Shown here piece after piece: positions 7,278-13,569 of a DNA stretch of 13,569 nucleotides. The position numbers were made by a program, and so were the translations under genes. The stretch lies in the NCBI GenBank assembly GCA_937871705.1, contig CALMOO010000547.1, forward strand, positions 17,765 to 31,333, written 5' to 3'. How positions within the stretch are numbered: the first letter of the stretch is position 1; each line of letters begins with the position of its first letter. The stretch is from an uncultured Hymenobacter sp. GTDB taxonomy: Bacteria > Bacteroidota > Bacteroidia > Cytophagales > Hymenobacteraceae. The notes below the pieces were generated by a model. That model searched no databases, was not told where the DNA came from, and saw only the letters and a program-made list of their open reading frames with translations.

Positions 7278-9329
7278 TTACACTTCCGGCCCCGCAGTAG
7301 TGATAGTCTTGCGAATCCCCAGCTTCTCCATGCGGTATTCGAGGGTCGTGGGTTTGAGATTAAGTAATTCGGCCGCGCCGCCGCTGCCCCGCACCCGGCC
7401 ATTAGTTTTCACCAGCACACTCATCAGGTACTCGCGCTCGGTTTCCTGCTGCAGCTGCTTCACATCCAGCAAGTCCTTCGGTGGTTTGCTTGGCTTAAGG
7501 TTGCTGGCTGCCGCGCTGGCTGGCCCGGTGAAAAGCGTTGCCTCTGGCTGAAACAACGGACTGGCCAGCGAGCGGCCCAGCTCCAGGGACTGCTGCCCGT
7601 CGCTAATAATGACGGCCTGCTCAATGATGTTTTCCAGCTCCCGAATGTTGCCCGGCCAGAAATAGGCCAGCATCTGCTGCAGGGCCGCGGGCGCTAAGCC
7701 TTTAAAGGGCTTACCCAACTTGCGGGCTGCCTTCTGGGCAAAGAAGGTAGCCAGCGCTGGAATGTCGCTTGCCCGCTCGCGCAAGGGGGGTAGGGTTAGG
7801 GGAAATACGGCCAGCCGGAAGTATAAGTCCATGCGAAAGCGGCCCGCGCCGACTTCCTTTTCCAGTTCGCGGTTGGTGGCTACCAGCACCCGCACGTCGG
7901 TTTTAATGGGGGTATTGCCTCCCAACCGCTCAATTTCCTTATCCTGCAGCACCCGCAGCAGCTTGGCTTGCAGTTCCAGCGGCAGCTCGCCGATTTCATC
8001 TAAAAAGATGGTACCGCCCTTAGCCAGCTCAAATTTGCCGATGCGCCGGTCGACCGCGCCCGTAAAAGCGCCTTTTTCGTGTCCAAACAGCTCCGACTCG
8101 ATGAGCGTGGCCGGGAGGGTGGCACAATTGAGCTTGACCAGAATCTTGTCGCGGCGAGCCGACAGATTATGGATGGCGCGCGCAAACAGCTCCTTGCCCG
8201 TGCCACTTTCCCCCAAAATCAGCACCGTACTGTCGGTAGGCGCTACCTGCGACACTTGATTGAATACTCGTAGCAAGTGAGGACTAGTGCCAATAATCTC
8301 CTCGAAGTTGGCTGTCGTCTTAACCTCCTCCTGCAAGTAGGAATTTTCCCGCCGGAGCTGCTCACTGAGCCGGGCAATTTCCTCGAAGGCCAGTACGCGC
8401 TCCAGCGTCAGGGCCACGGGCTGCTCTAGGCGGTCGAGCAAAGCTAAGTGCCGCGCCTGGTAGGCGTCGGATTGACGGCTAAAAAAAGAGAGCGCGAAGC
8501 GGTAGGTCGGCCCCACGGCCACGGGCATCACTAGCGCCGAGGCCATTCGCAACGTTCTGGCAATGCCCTGCAGCAGGGGCTGCTGAGCGAATTTGGTGAA
8601 CGCATCCCCGTTATAGCAGCCTGGCGCTTCGTAGAAAGCTGCTCCCGCTTGCAATTGGGTCAATAAAGTTGCGGGCGTATTGATAAGCCGCAAAAACGCT
8701 TCTTCGTCAAGGGTTTGGTACTCATCAAACCCAGTGCGATAAAAGTAGTAGCTGAGGTAGGTACGTTCATTCTGATAACGCACGTTCATGAAATCGAAGC
8801 TGATGGGTGCTTGTAGCAGGCAGGCCACTTGCAGCAGCTTCTGCGGCCAGGGGGCCGGCTCGGTTAGCACTTCGGTAAGGGAAATCTGAAGGGTTTTTTC
8901 CTCGCGCAGCCGCATTTCCACGCCGTGCGCGTGCCGATAACGCCCAATTTCGAGGGCCGTCAGCACGTCTTTTTCCCGAAACGGCTTCACGACGTAGCCG
9001 CTGGGCTGGGTGGCCTTCACGGCTTCCAGCACGCTAGGGCTGTCGTTGGCTGAGAGGTAGATGAACGGAATGTTCGCTTCTTCCAACGTCGCAGCCAGGT
9101 CGATACCAGTGGCGTGGCCCTTCAAATAGATGTCGAGCAGTACAATGTCGGGCCGCCGCTGGCCGAGCAGTTGCTGCGCTTCGGCTACCGAATCAGCGAT
9201 ACCTAGCACGTCGTAACCGGCTTCGAGCAGCAGTAAGCGCAGGTCGTTGGCAATGACATACTCGTCCTCCACAATCAGTACGCTGCAAGTAGCAGTGGTA
9301 GACCGCGTAGCAATGACCGGCTGGTGCAT
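7278..9329 (-). CDS. Sigma54-dependent response regulator (REC-GAF-AAA+-HTH)
   Basis: This 683-residue protein is an NtrC-class transcription activator. Residues 16-128 form a receiver domain with acidic pocket Glu21/Asp22, phosphoacceptor Asp66 (DIVLLDIYL) and Lys115 in VVKPF. Residues of about 150-315 look like a GAF domain, which could bind a second ligand. A short helix (about 315-340) leads to the AAA+ domain. There the Walker A GESGTGKE is at 373-380, the GAFTGA loop that contacts sigma54 is at 420-425, and Walker B IFLDEIGE is at 441-448. LPPLRERASDIP (513-524) holds likely arginine-finger residues, followed by FWPGNIREL. The C-terminal Fis-type helix-turn-helix (about 641-675) starts NGRVRGSGGAAELL. 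Every key residue is present, so it should bind RNA polymerase with sigma54. It is the first gene of the operon with the sensor kinase. A copy of the CTCCA/GGAG element lies 220 bp upstream, consistent with autoregulation. Confidence 0.93.
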   Translation of the reverse strand: MHQPVIATRSTTATCSVLIVEDEYVIANDLRLLLLEAGYDVLGIADSVAEAQQLLGQRRPDIVLLDIYLKGHATGIDLAATLEEANIPFIYLSANDSPSVLEAVKATQPSGYVVKPFREKDVLTALEIGRYRHAHGVEMRLREEKTLQISLTEVLTEPAPWPQKLLQVACLLQAPISFDFMNVRYQNERTYLSYYFYRTGFDEYQTLDEEAFLRLINTPATLLTQLQAGAAFYEAPGCYNGDAFTKFAQQPLLQGIARTLRMASALVMPVAVGPTYRFALSFFSRQSDAYQARHLALLDRLEQPVALTLERVLAFEEIARLSEQLRRENSYLQEEVKTTANFEEIIGTSPHLLRVFNQVSQVAPTDSTVLILGESGTGKELFARAIHNLSARRDKILVKLNCATLPATLIESELFGHEKGAFTGAVDRRIGKFELAKGGTIFLDEIGELPLELQAKLLRVLQDKEIERLGGNTPIKTDVRVLVATNRELEKEVGAGRFRMDLYFRLAVFPLTLPPLRERASDIPALATFFAQKAARKLGKPFKGLAPAALQQMLAYFWPGNIRELENIIEQAVIISDGQQSLELGRSLASPLFQPEATLFTGPASAAASNLKPSKPPKDLLDVKQLQQETEREYLMSVLVKTNGRVRGSGGAAELLNLKPTTLEYRMEKLGIRKTITTAGPEV

Positions 9330-9474
9330 AGATAATGAGTTAATTAGAAGTCCTCTATCTGCCGTAACAGTAAACGTAAGCGGATACCGAATATACCACT
9401 TTACCCCGCCGTGCTACAACCCCATATTTTTGAGTTTTGAAGTAGAATGCAGCCTCCAAAAAGTACAACCTAGG

Positions 9475-9492
9475 TTGCAGAACCATGCCAAC
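9475..9492 (-). promoter_or_regulatory. Candidate -24/-12-like promoter of the response regulator operon
   Basis: The coding strand reads TTGGCATGGTTCTGCAAC about 145 bp upstream of the ATG at 9329. TGGCA and TGC match the two sigma54 boxes, but GG and GC are 9 rather than 10 bases apart. The same word occurs upstream of the hydrolase operon at 4744-4762. It lies about 60 bp from element copy C. The shared word is directly visible; the promoter role is a guess. Confidence 0.35.
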
Positions 9493-9548
9493 CATGCTAG
9501 CCAGCAGTAAGCTGAGCACAAACAGCAAAAGACGTTCTCACTGCAGGC

Positions 9549-9597
9549 GATAACTCCAAGAAATTTGGAGAACATCAGATAACTCCAGTTTCTTTAG
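9549..9597 (-). promoter_or_regulatory. Repeated intergenic element, copy C (upstream of response regulator)
   Basis: GATAACTCCA occurs twice (9549-9558 and 9578-9587), 29 bases apart. CTCCAA (9554-9559) and TTGGAG (9565-9570) form a hairpin-like inverted repeat between them. The order and spacing CCA-N8-GGAG-N5-CAGA-N2-ACTCCAG equal copy B. Three half-sites on one face is a layout often seen for dimeric activators. It lies about 220 bp upstream of the response regulator start. Confidence 0.5.
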
Positions 9598-9905
9598 AAG
9601 GGGTTACCTATTAGGAATATCCTTTTTACGTCGTTGCCAATTAGCTTTAGTTCAGTAAATATTATCGAGACTAACCTAGATACAACATTATTGGGGCCTT
9701 TATTGGAGTAATTACCCTTATTAACCAAGCAGTTATATAGTAAAAGGCCACTTGTCCGGTGTGACAGCATGCCCGAGGCGGGTAGGAGAACCTGCGCTAT
9801 TAACAAGCACTAGTCATACCCTATCGCACTTCTATTTCAGGCACTTAAGTTTGGCCTGCAATCGCTTACTCTTGTTGTGCTCCACGCTGCCCGGTACGGC
9901 CGGCT

Positions 9906-10002
9906 GCGGCTAACGTGCAGGCTACGTTTGTTTGATGGGCCCTCGCTACCCCCTGACGCAGAAAAGCTTGCGGGCCTTTTTTGCCCGTCAGCGGTTAGCC
10001 GC
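9906..10002. repeat. Nested inverted repeats (9 bp outer arms)
   Basis: GCGGCTAAC (9906-9914) pairs perfectly with GTTAGCCGC (9994-10002). Inside, CTGACG (9953-9958) pairs with CGTCAG (9986-9991), and CGGGC (9971-9975) with GCCCG (9983-9987) around a T run. Two smaller hairpins follow at 10098-10114 (GCAGG/CCTGC) and 10124-10139 (TTGGGA/TCCCAA). It could be a structured RNA, the remnant of a mobile-element end, or an upstream regulatory region of the AraC gene. Confidence 0.35.
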
Positions 10003-10184
10003 TCGGCATGATTTCGTCGGGCATAGGCAGTGGCAGGCAAGACTCGCCATTGGCTGTTTTTAGGAGAACACCGCCCTTTCGTTGCCCTGCGGGCGTAGCA
10101 GGTTACTCGCCTGCGCCGGAAATTTGGGAGCTGTCCCAACAAGGAGCGGTCGATAAAGCAGTGGAGTAGTTGGTACTTCGCCTT

Positions 10185-11054
10185 ATGTCCACTTCCATTA
10201 AGACCGTTGTTTTTCGACCCGATTTGGCGTTGGGAGTGGAGCTGACCACTGTTCGGCGCCTTCTGAACACTCATGCGCCCGCCTTGTTAACGCCCGTTCG
10301 AGCGGGGTTTTACCAGCTTATCTGGGTGCAGCGGGGCCAAGCAGTGCACACCGTCGACTTCCACCGCATACCGCTGGAACCGGGCAGCTGGCTCTTCGTC
10401 GGGCCAGGCCGCGTTCACACCTTTGACCTGACGGCCGACTACAAGGGGCAGCTGCTCCTCTTTACCGACACCTTCTTCGCCCGCAGCGAGACGGATGCGC
10501 GGTTTCTGCGCACGAGCAGCCTCTTTCAGGAGTTGCGGGACGTGCCGGTGGTGCTGGTCGGCGCCGAAGCCCCGGACTTGGCGGCCTTGTTCACGCAAGT
10601 AGCCACCGAACTGACCCACGCGCCCGACCCGTATCAGCCCGTCGTCTTACAAAATTCGGTGCACAACCTCTTGCTGCTGGCCGAAAGAGCGCGGCGGCAG
10701 CAAGGTTATCGGCCCCTCGAGCGGGGTCCTGATTTAACCTACACGCTGCGGTTCCGCGACTTAGTAGAGCAGCAGTTCCAGACGGTGCGGGCCGTGCGCA
10801 GGTATGCCGCGCAGCTCAACGTGTCGGAGAAACGCTTGGCGCAGGCCACGGCCAACACCTTAGGTAAGCGGCCCAAGGAAGTGATTGACGAGCGAGTAAC
10901 GCTGGAGGCCAAGCGCCTGCTGGTGCACACGCGGGCCACCAGCAAAGAAATTGGCTTTGCGCTCGGGTTCGCCGAGCCCACCAATTTTGTCAAGTATTTC
11001 CGCCGCCAGACGAGTTGGACGCCTAGCGAATTTCGGGCGTTGCACGCCGCCTAG
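10185..11054 (+). CDS. AraC-family transcriptional regulator
   Basis: This 289-residue regulator has an N-terminal cupin-like ligand-binding domain (about 35-100, including YQLIWVQRGQAVHTVDF and LEPGSWLFVGPGRVHTF). A linker follows, and then a C-terminal AraC/XylS DNA-binding domain (about 190-286). The first helix-turn-helix covers about 203-222 (VRRYAAQLNVSEKRL). The second covers 253-275 (SKEIGFALGFAEPTNFVKYF) and ends TSWTPSEFR, the family signature. The ATG at 10185 is preferred; a TTG at 10170 in the same frame would add five residues. A terminator follows directly. AraC regulators of this type often control adjacent oxidoreductase genes, and here the adjacent SnoaL and SDR genes are broken, so the regulator may have lost its local targets. 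The effector is unknown. Confidence 0.9.
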   Translation: MSTSIKTVVFRPDLALGVELTTVRRLLNTHAPALLTPVRAGFYQLIWVQRGQAVHTVDFHRIPLEPGSWLFVGPGRVHTFDLTADYKGQLLLFTDTFFARSETDARFLRTSSLFQELRDVPVVLVGAEAPDLAALFTQVATELTHAPDPYQPVVLQNSVHNLLLLAERARRQQGYRPLERGPDLTYTLRFRDLVEQQFQTVRAVRRYAAQLNVSEKRLAQATANTLGKRPKEVIDERVTLEAKRLLVHTRATSKEIGFALGFAEPTNFVKYFRRQTSWTPSEFRALHAA

Positions 11055-11059
11055 CGTGT

Positions 11060-11090
11060 AAGGCCTTCCGGCGAAGACGGGCGGCCTTTT
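11060..11090 (+). terminator. Rho-independent terminator of the AraC gene
   Basis: Arms AAGGCC (11060-11065) and GGCCTT (11083-11088) pair, with an additional inner CCG/CGG pair, and the stem ends in TTTT. It begins five bases after the stop codon of the AraC gene. Confidence 0.7.
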
Positions 11091-11280
11091 ACCCTAGAAG
11101 GGCGGTGATTGACCTTTTACCAGCAAGCGGGTTGGGGGACCTTTGCTTTCGCAAACTGCCCCCACTTCTCAGCAAGCGCTTGGCCTTAGCGCCCTGAGGT
11201 ACTTGTTGGAGCCCCTTTTACCCGAAACTCCTAGGGAGCGGGCAGGCGCATTTTATCCTTCCCTAAGTAAAGAACCTACG

Positions 11281-11391
11281 ATGACCGACCTGATGGACCA
11301 CGAACTACGAATCAGCCTTGAAAATTACCTTACGGCATTTGCAACCCCCTCCTGGGCCGAGCAGCAACGCCTGCTGCAAGCGAGCGTAGCG
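11281..11391 (+). pseudogene. N-terminal fragment of a SnoaL/NTF2-like protein
   Basis: From the ATG at 11281, 37 codons encode a start typical of the SnoaL-like or nuclear-transport-factor-2 family: helix ELRISLENYLTAFATP, then WAEQQRLLQASVA. In intact relatives the next residues enter the first strand (usually Asp, then a hydrophobic stretch) and the protein continues to about 110-140 residues. Here the frame instead runs into the antisense of the dehydrogenase gene and yields low-complexity, Pro/Arg-rich sequence to a stop at 11529. The gene is therefore broken at about 11386-11392. Assignment to the family rests on a short stretch and is less certain than the break itself. Confidence 0.6.
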
Positions 11392-11950
11392 AGAGGATGG
11401 TCGTGCGCACGTTGTAGGGTTTCACTTCCTGCCGCAGGCCCTCCGACACCGCCCGCACCGCAAACTCAGTGGCCGAATACACCGCGCTGGCCGGATACAC
11501 GAAGTGCCCGGCAATGGAGGAAACGTTGATAAAGTGGCCGCTGCCCTGGGCCTTGAAATGGGGCAGGGCAGCGCCAATTGTGTAGAGCATTCCCTTGAGG
11601 TTGACGTCAATCATCTGCTCCCACTCGGCGTAGTGCTGGGCTTCGAGCGGGGAGAGCAGGAAGACGCCCGCGCAGTTAAAGACCACGTCCAGGCGGCCAA
11701 ACGCCGCCACCGTCTGCTGCACCAGGGCTTCCACCTGCGGGCGCTGGCTAACGTCGGTGGCGAAGGCCGGGGCCTGCCCACCCGCCTGGGTGATGTCGGC
11801 GACCAGCTGGGTAAGCTTGTCCAGGCGGCGGGCGGCCAAGCTTACCTGCGCGCCACGCGCCGCCAGGTGACGGGCCGTAGCCTCGCCAATGCCGCTGCTG
11901 GCTCCGGTAATCAGCACGACTTTGCCGGATAGGTTATTTGGAGAGTTCAT
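11330..11950 (-). pseudogene. 3'-truncated short-chain dehydrogenase/reductase with altered active site
   Basis: From the ATG at 11950, residues 1-187 form a classical SDR. They include the cofactor loop TGASSGIG (15-22), FNCAG (91-95, usually NNAG), the DVNLKG segment, catalytic Ser145 (INVSSIAG) and Tyr158 (YSATE). The active-site motif should be YxxxK, but position 162 is Glu (codon GAG; Lys would be AAG), which should abolish normal catalysis. After VRTTILS (residue 187, near 11390) the usual PG-containing cofactor loop and about 55-60 more residues are missing. The frame goes on for 19 unrelated residues that are antisense to the SnoaL fragment. Two independent lesions point to a dead gene. 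The short A-rich tract upstream shows no ribosome binding site. Confidence 0.85.
11386..11392. other. Rearrangement junction between two convergent broken genes
   Basis: Both coding frames lose their family resemblance at the same few bases: the plus-strand gene after codon 37 and the minus-strand gene after codon 187. The local sequence GCGAGCGTAGCGAGAG (11379-11394) contains GCGAG twice, four bases apart. It could be short homology used in a deletion, or part of a short repeat. No transposase or terminal repeat is present. Confidence 0.6.
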
Positions 11951-12203
11951 ACGAGAAAAAAAGAAGAAAAAACGGTCAGGGACACTATTATTTAGCAGCA
12001 AATTGCTTCCCCTGGATGGACTATTTATACGGCGGCCCGCCCTGCCCGCCCGGCGCATTCGTGCGGTTTACTAGCGCGTTCGTGCGCTTTCGGCAGTGGC
12101 CTCCCGGCTGGCCACTCTACTGGGCCTTGGCGTAGGCGACCGGGATTGCCCTTCTCCAAGCCGGCCCAACTGCCCTACCTTTCTGCCCCTTAACCTAGTG
12201 CCC

Positions 12204-12770
12204 ATGCCTACCCCCCTGCCGCCGCCCGATGAGGCTACGCTAGCCGGCCTGCGCCGCCACGACAACGCCGCGTATGCCGTGCTCTACACGTTTTACTACC
12301 CCGCCGTGGAGCGGCTGGTGGTGCGCAACAGCGGCACGCCAGCCGAGGCCCGGGACATTTTCCAGGAAACTGTGCTGGTACTGCTCAGCCATGTACCCAC
12401 GGCTGACTTCACCCTCACGTCGTCGCTGAAAACCTACCTGCTGGCCATCAGCCGCAACTTGTGGCTTAAGCACCTGCGCCAGGCCGGGCGCGTGGTACGC
12501 ACCGAACTGGACGAGCTGGCGCAGCACCTATCGGCCGAGGAGCCAGCGGCCTTCTTGCACGAGGACGAAACCACGCTTCACCAGCGGGTGCGCGGCCTGC
12601 TGGCCCGCCTCAGCGCCAAGTGCCAGGCCCTGGTGCGGGCCCTGTTCTGGGGAGAAAAAACCATTCAGGACGTCACGCGGGAGCACGGCTATACCTCGGT
12701 GCACAATGCCCGCAATCAGAAATACAAGTGCCTGGAGCAGGCCCGCCGCGGCATCCGGGCCAAGCACTAG
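12204..12770 (+). CDS. ECF-type RNA polymerase sigma factor
   Basis: This 188-residue protein is an extracytoplasmic-function sigma factor of the sigma-70 family, which directs RNA polymerase to a specific promoter set. Region 2 spans about 24-92 and includes YTFYYPAVERLVVRNSG and the helix AEARDIFQETVLVLL, followed by LKTYLLAISRNLWLKHL. Region 4 spans about 131-184 (LLARLSAKCQALVRALFW, then TIQDVTREHGYTSVHNARN and KYKCLEQAR) and is the -35-recognising helix-turn-helix. The ATG at 12204 is preferred over an in-frame start at 12096, because the extra 36 residues are Pro/Leu-rich and unlike the family. No anti-sigma gene follows directly, and the next ORF is a 64-codon protein of unknown role. 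The SDR remnant lies upstream on the opposite strand. Confidence 0.87.
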   Translation: MPTPLPPPDEATLAGLRRHDNAAYAVLYTFYYPAVERLVVRNSGTPAEARDIFQETVLVLLSHVPTADFTLTSSLKTYLLAISRNLWLKHLRQAGRVVRTELDELAQHLSAEEPAAFLHEDETTLHQRVRGLLARLSAKCQALVRALFWGEKTIQDVTREHGYTSVHNARNQKYKCLEQARRGIRAKH

Positions 12771-12932
12771 CTGGCAGCTACTGCTGACAAACGAGCCGGA
12801 CTGCTTAGAAAAATAGGTGCGGTGGGTGATGCGGACCAGCGCCGGGGAATTACAGCACAACCAGCCCGTGGCTACCCTTCTGCTGAGGGCTTGCTACCTG
12901 TTTTTCCCTTTCCTCACATTAAGTTTTCCCCT

Positions 12933-13127
12933 ATGGCTCCTAACTTCTGGAACATCCAAGAATACACTGGCGACGGCGTAAGCTGCCCGCTTACGCCCGT
13001 CAGCCTACCGCGCTATAAAAAAGTTGGCCTGTTCTTTTTTCGCTTCGGCATTTGCCCGCTTTGCGTGGCCAGCAGCGTAGCCTATAGCCTCTACCGGGCG
13101 GTGGCCCCGCCCCGCGCGAGCCGCTAG
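12933..13127 (+). CDS. Small hypothetical protein (64 residues)
   Basis: I do not recognise this ORF. It has an ATG start and reads MAPNFWNIQEYTGDG, with Cys18 in VSCPL, then a hydrophobic stretch (about 32-55) with a CPLC pair. It ends in a basic, proline-rich tail (RAVAPPRASR). The hydrophobic part could be one membrane segment, and the cysteine pair could bind a metal or be redox active. It lies between the ECF sigma factor and the carboxymuconolactone-decarboxylase-like gene on the same strand. Its base composition is like the neighbours. It may be a real small membrane protein or only a chance frame. Confidence 0.4.
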   Translation: MAPNFWNIQEYTGDGVSCPLTPVSLPRYKKVGLFFFRFGICPLCVASSVAYSLYRAVAPPRASR

Positions 13128-13172
13128 GCTCCGGCTAGCCCATTTATTACAACCCCTTATCCTACCAAAACA

Positions 13173-13517
13173 ATGAATTATCAGGAACCCGCCGACCGCA
13201 CCCGTACCGCCCAACTCGCCAAGCTAGCCGCACCCGAAGCCCAAGCCTGGCTCAAGTTTGACTACGCCGTGGAGCGCGAAGACGGCCACATTCCGCGCAA
13301 GTACCGCGAGCTGATGGCCGTCACGGCCGCCCTCACCGCCCAGTGCGCCTACTGCATCGACCGGCACGTGCGCGCCGCGCAGCAGCTCGGGGTCACGGCC
13401 GAAGAAATTGCGGAAGCCACCATGATTGCCGCCGCCATCCGCTCCGGGGCCACGCTGGGCCACGGCTTGCTGGCGCTCAAAATATTCGAAGACGCCGAAA
13501 AAGGCCAAGCTGCTTAA
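13173..13517 (+). CDS. Carboxymuconolactone decarboxylase / AhpD-like protein
   Basis: This 114-residue cytoplasmic protein is of the carboxymuconolactone decarboxylase family, all helical and usually oligomeric. The active-site region TAQCAYCIDRHVRAA (55-69) holds Cys58, Cys61 and His65, the CxxC-x3-H arrangement that gives AhpD-type members peroxidase or thiol-disulfide activity. The helix following (VTAEEIAEATMIAAAIRSGATLGHG) is typical of the family, and RKYRELMAVTAAL (42-54) is the preceding helix. The length is normal. It starts with an ATG after an A-rich stretch. Members with the CxxC pair often belong to peroxide or disulfide-stress responses, which would fit the catalase and other stress genes in this window, though those lie over 9 kb away on the other strand. 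Confidence 0.9.
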   Translation: MNYQEPADRTRTAQLAKLAAPEAQAWLKFDYAVEREDGHIPRKYRELMAVTAALTAQCAYCIDRHVRAAQQLGVTAEEIAEATMIAAAIRSGATLGHGLLALKIFEDAEKGQAA

Positions 13518-13569
13518 ACCGGTGCCTCCACTAATTGTATAGTCCCAGTGTGAGGTGGGTCGGGTCACG

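Larger units (their letters stand above)
9330..10184. other. 855 bp gene-free region between divergent regulators
   Basis: The response regulator (minus) and the AraC regulator (plus) point away from this stretch, so it must hold both promoters. Positions 9330 to about 9840 are AT-rich and carry the AACCATGCCA word and element copy C. Positions 9840-10160 return to high GC and hold nested inverted repeats. The open frames here (70 and 145 codons on the minus strand) begin at non-ATG starts or have compositions unlike the neighbouring proteins, match no family I recognise, and are not called. Confidence 0.6.

Noticed and set aside
9594..9806. 70-codon minus-strand frame in the AT-rich gap
   Set aside because: It needs a TTG start, has no family resemblance and overlaps the end of element C.
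9908..10000. Integron attC-like pair GGCTAAC ... GTTAGCC
   Set aside because: Both ends deviate from the RYYYAAC/GTTRRRY cores at the same position, and there is no integrase or cassette array nearby.
9837..10274. 145-codon minus-strand frame between the regulators
   Set aside because: It overlaps the start of the AraC gene, runs through the inverted-repeat block and is rich in Arg, Ser and Gln with no recognisable domain. A degraded gene cannot be fully excluded.
11330..11400. A frameshift, not a deletion, as the cause of the short dehydrogenase
   Set aside because: None of the three minus-strand frames beyond 11390 contains the expected C-terminal SDR sequence, and the DNA there is the SnoaL-like gene start.
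13224..13568. 114-codon minus-strand frame at the right edge
   Set aside because: It is the shadow of the CxxC-containing carboxymuconolactone-decarboxylase-like gene.
1..13569. Unusual abundance of CTAG
   Set aside because: A count by eye gives about 45-50 sites, close to what base composition predicts. It is not depleted as in many Proteobacteria, but it is not enriched either.
1..13569. CRISPR array, complete insertion sequence, rRNA or intact tRNA
   Set aside because: No regularly spaced repeats, transposase genes with terminal repeats, or conserved RNA gene cores were seen.

Overview
The window reads as a piece of chromosome from a GC-rich member of the Bacteroidota, most like Hymenobacter or a close relative in the Cytophagales. 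The grounds are the protein types (a periplasmic-TPR histidine kinase of the HisKA_2 type, AraC and ECF regulators, a double-domain universal stress protein), A/T-rich start regions with almost no Shine-Dalgarno sequences, and no shortage of CTAG. The genus is inferred from general resemblance, not from a marker gene.

Left part (1-9329, every gene on the minus strand). In transcription order this holds a two-component pair, then a four-gene stress or detoxification run, then a catalase. The pair is a sigma54-type response regulator (REC-GAF-AAA+-HTH, 9329-7278) followed 59 bp later by a TPR sensor histidine kinase (7218-4939). The run is alpha/beta hydrolase (4693-3857), tandem universal stress protein (3781-2957), alpha/beta-hydrolase lipoprotein (2872-2063) and FMN-dependent NAD(P)H oxidoreductase (2025-1444), with gaps of 37 to 84 bp. 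A secreted SrpA-type heme catalase/peroxidase (1126-92) stands alone after a 317 bp gap.

The most interesting signal is non-coding. The gaps ahead of these three transcription units each carry a related element built from CTCCA/GGAG half-sites (about 1360-1405, 4847-4897 and 9549-9597). Two copies have identical internal spacing, and two of the three gaps also share a 10-base word, AACCATGCCA, 60-90 bp nearer the gene. On the coding strand that word reads as an imperfect -24/-12-like sequence. A simple model is that the response regulator controls itself, the stress run and the catalase through these sites. This is an inference from sequence alone.

Middle (9330-10184). An 855 bp stretch with no convincing gene holds one copy of the element, the likely promoter of the response regulator, and a GC-rich part with nested inverted repeats.

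Right part (10185-13569). An AraC-type regulator with its own terminator is followed by a rearrangement scar. The first 37 codons of a SnoaL/NTF2-like gene on the plus strand are joined tail to tail to a short-chain dehydrogenase on the minus strand that has lost its C-terminal quarter and also carries Glu in place of the catalytic Lys. Then come an ECF sigma factor, a small unrecognised protein, and a carboxymuconolactone decarboxylase/AhpD-like protein with a CxxC motif. No rRNA, intact tRNA, CRISPR array or complete insertion sequence is visible.
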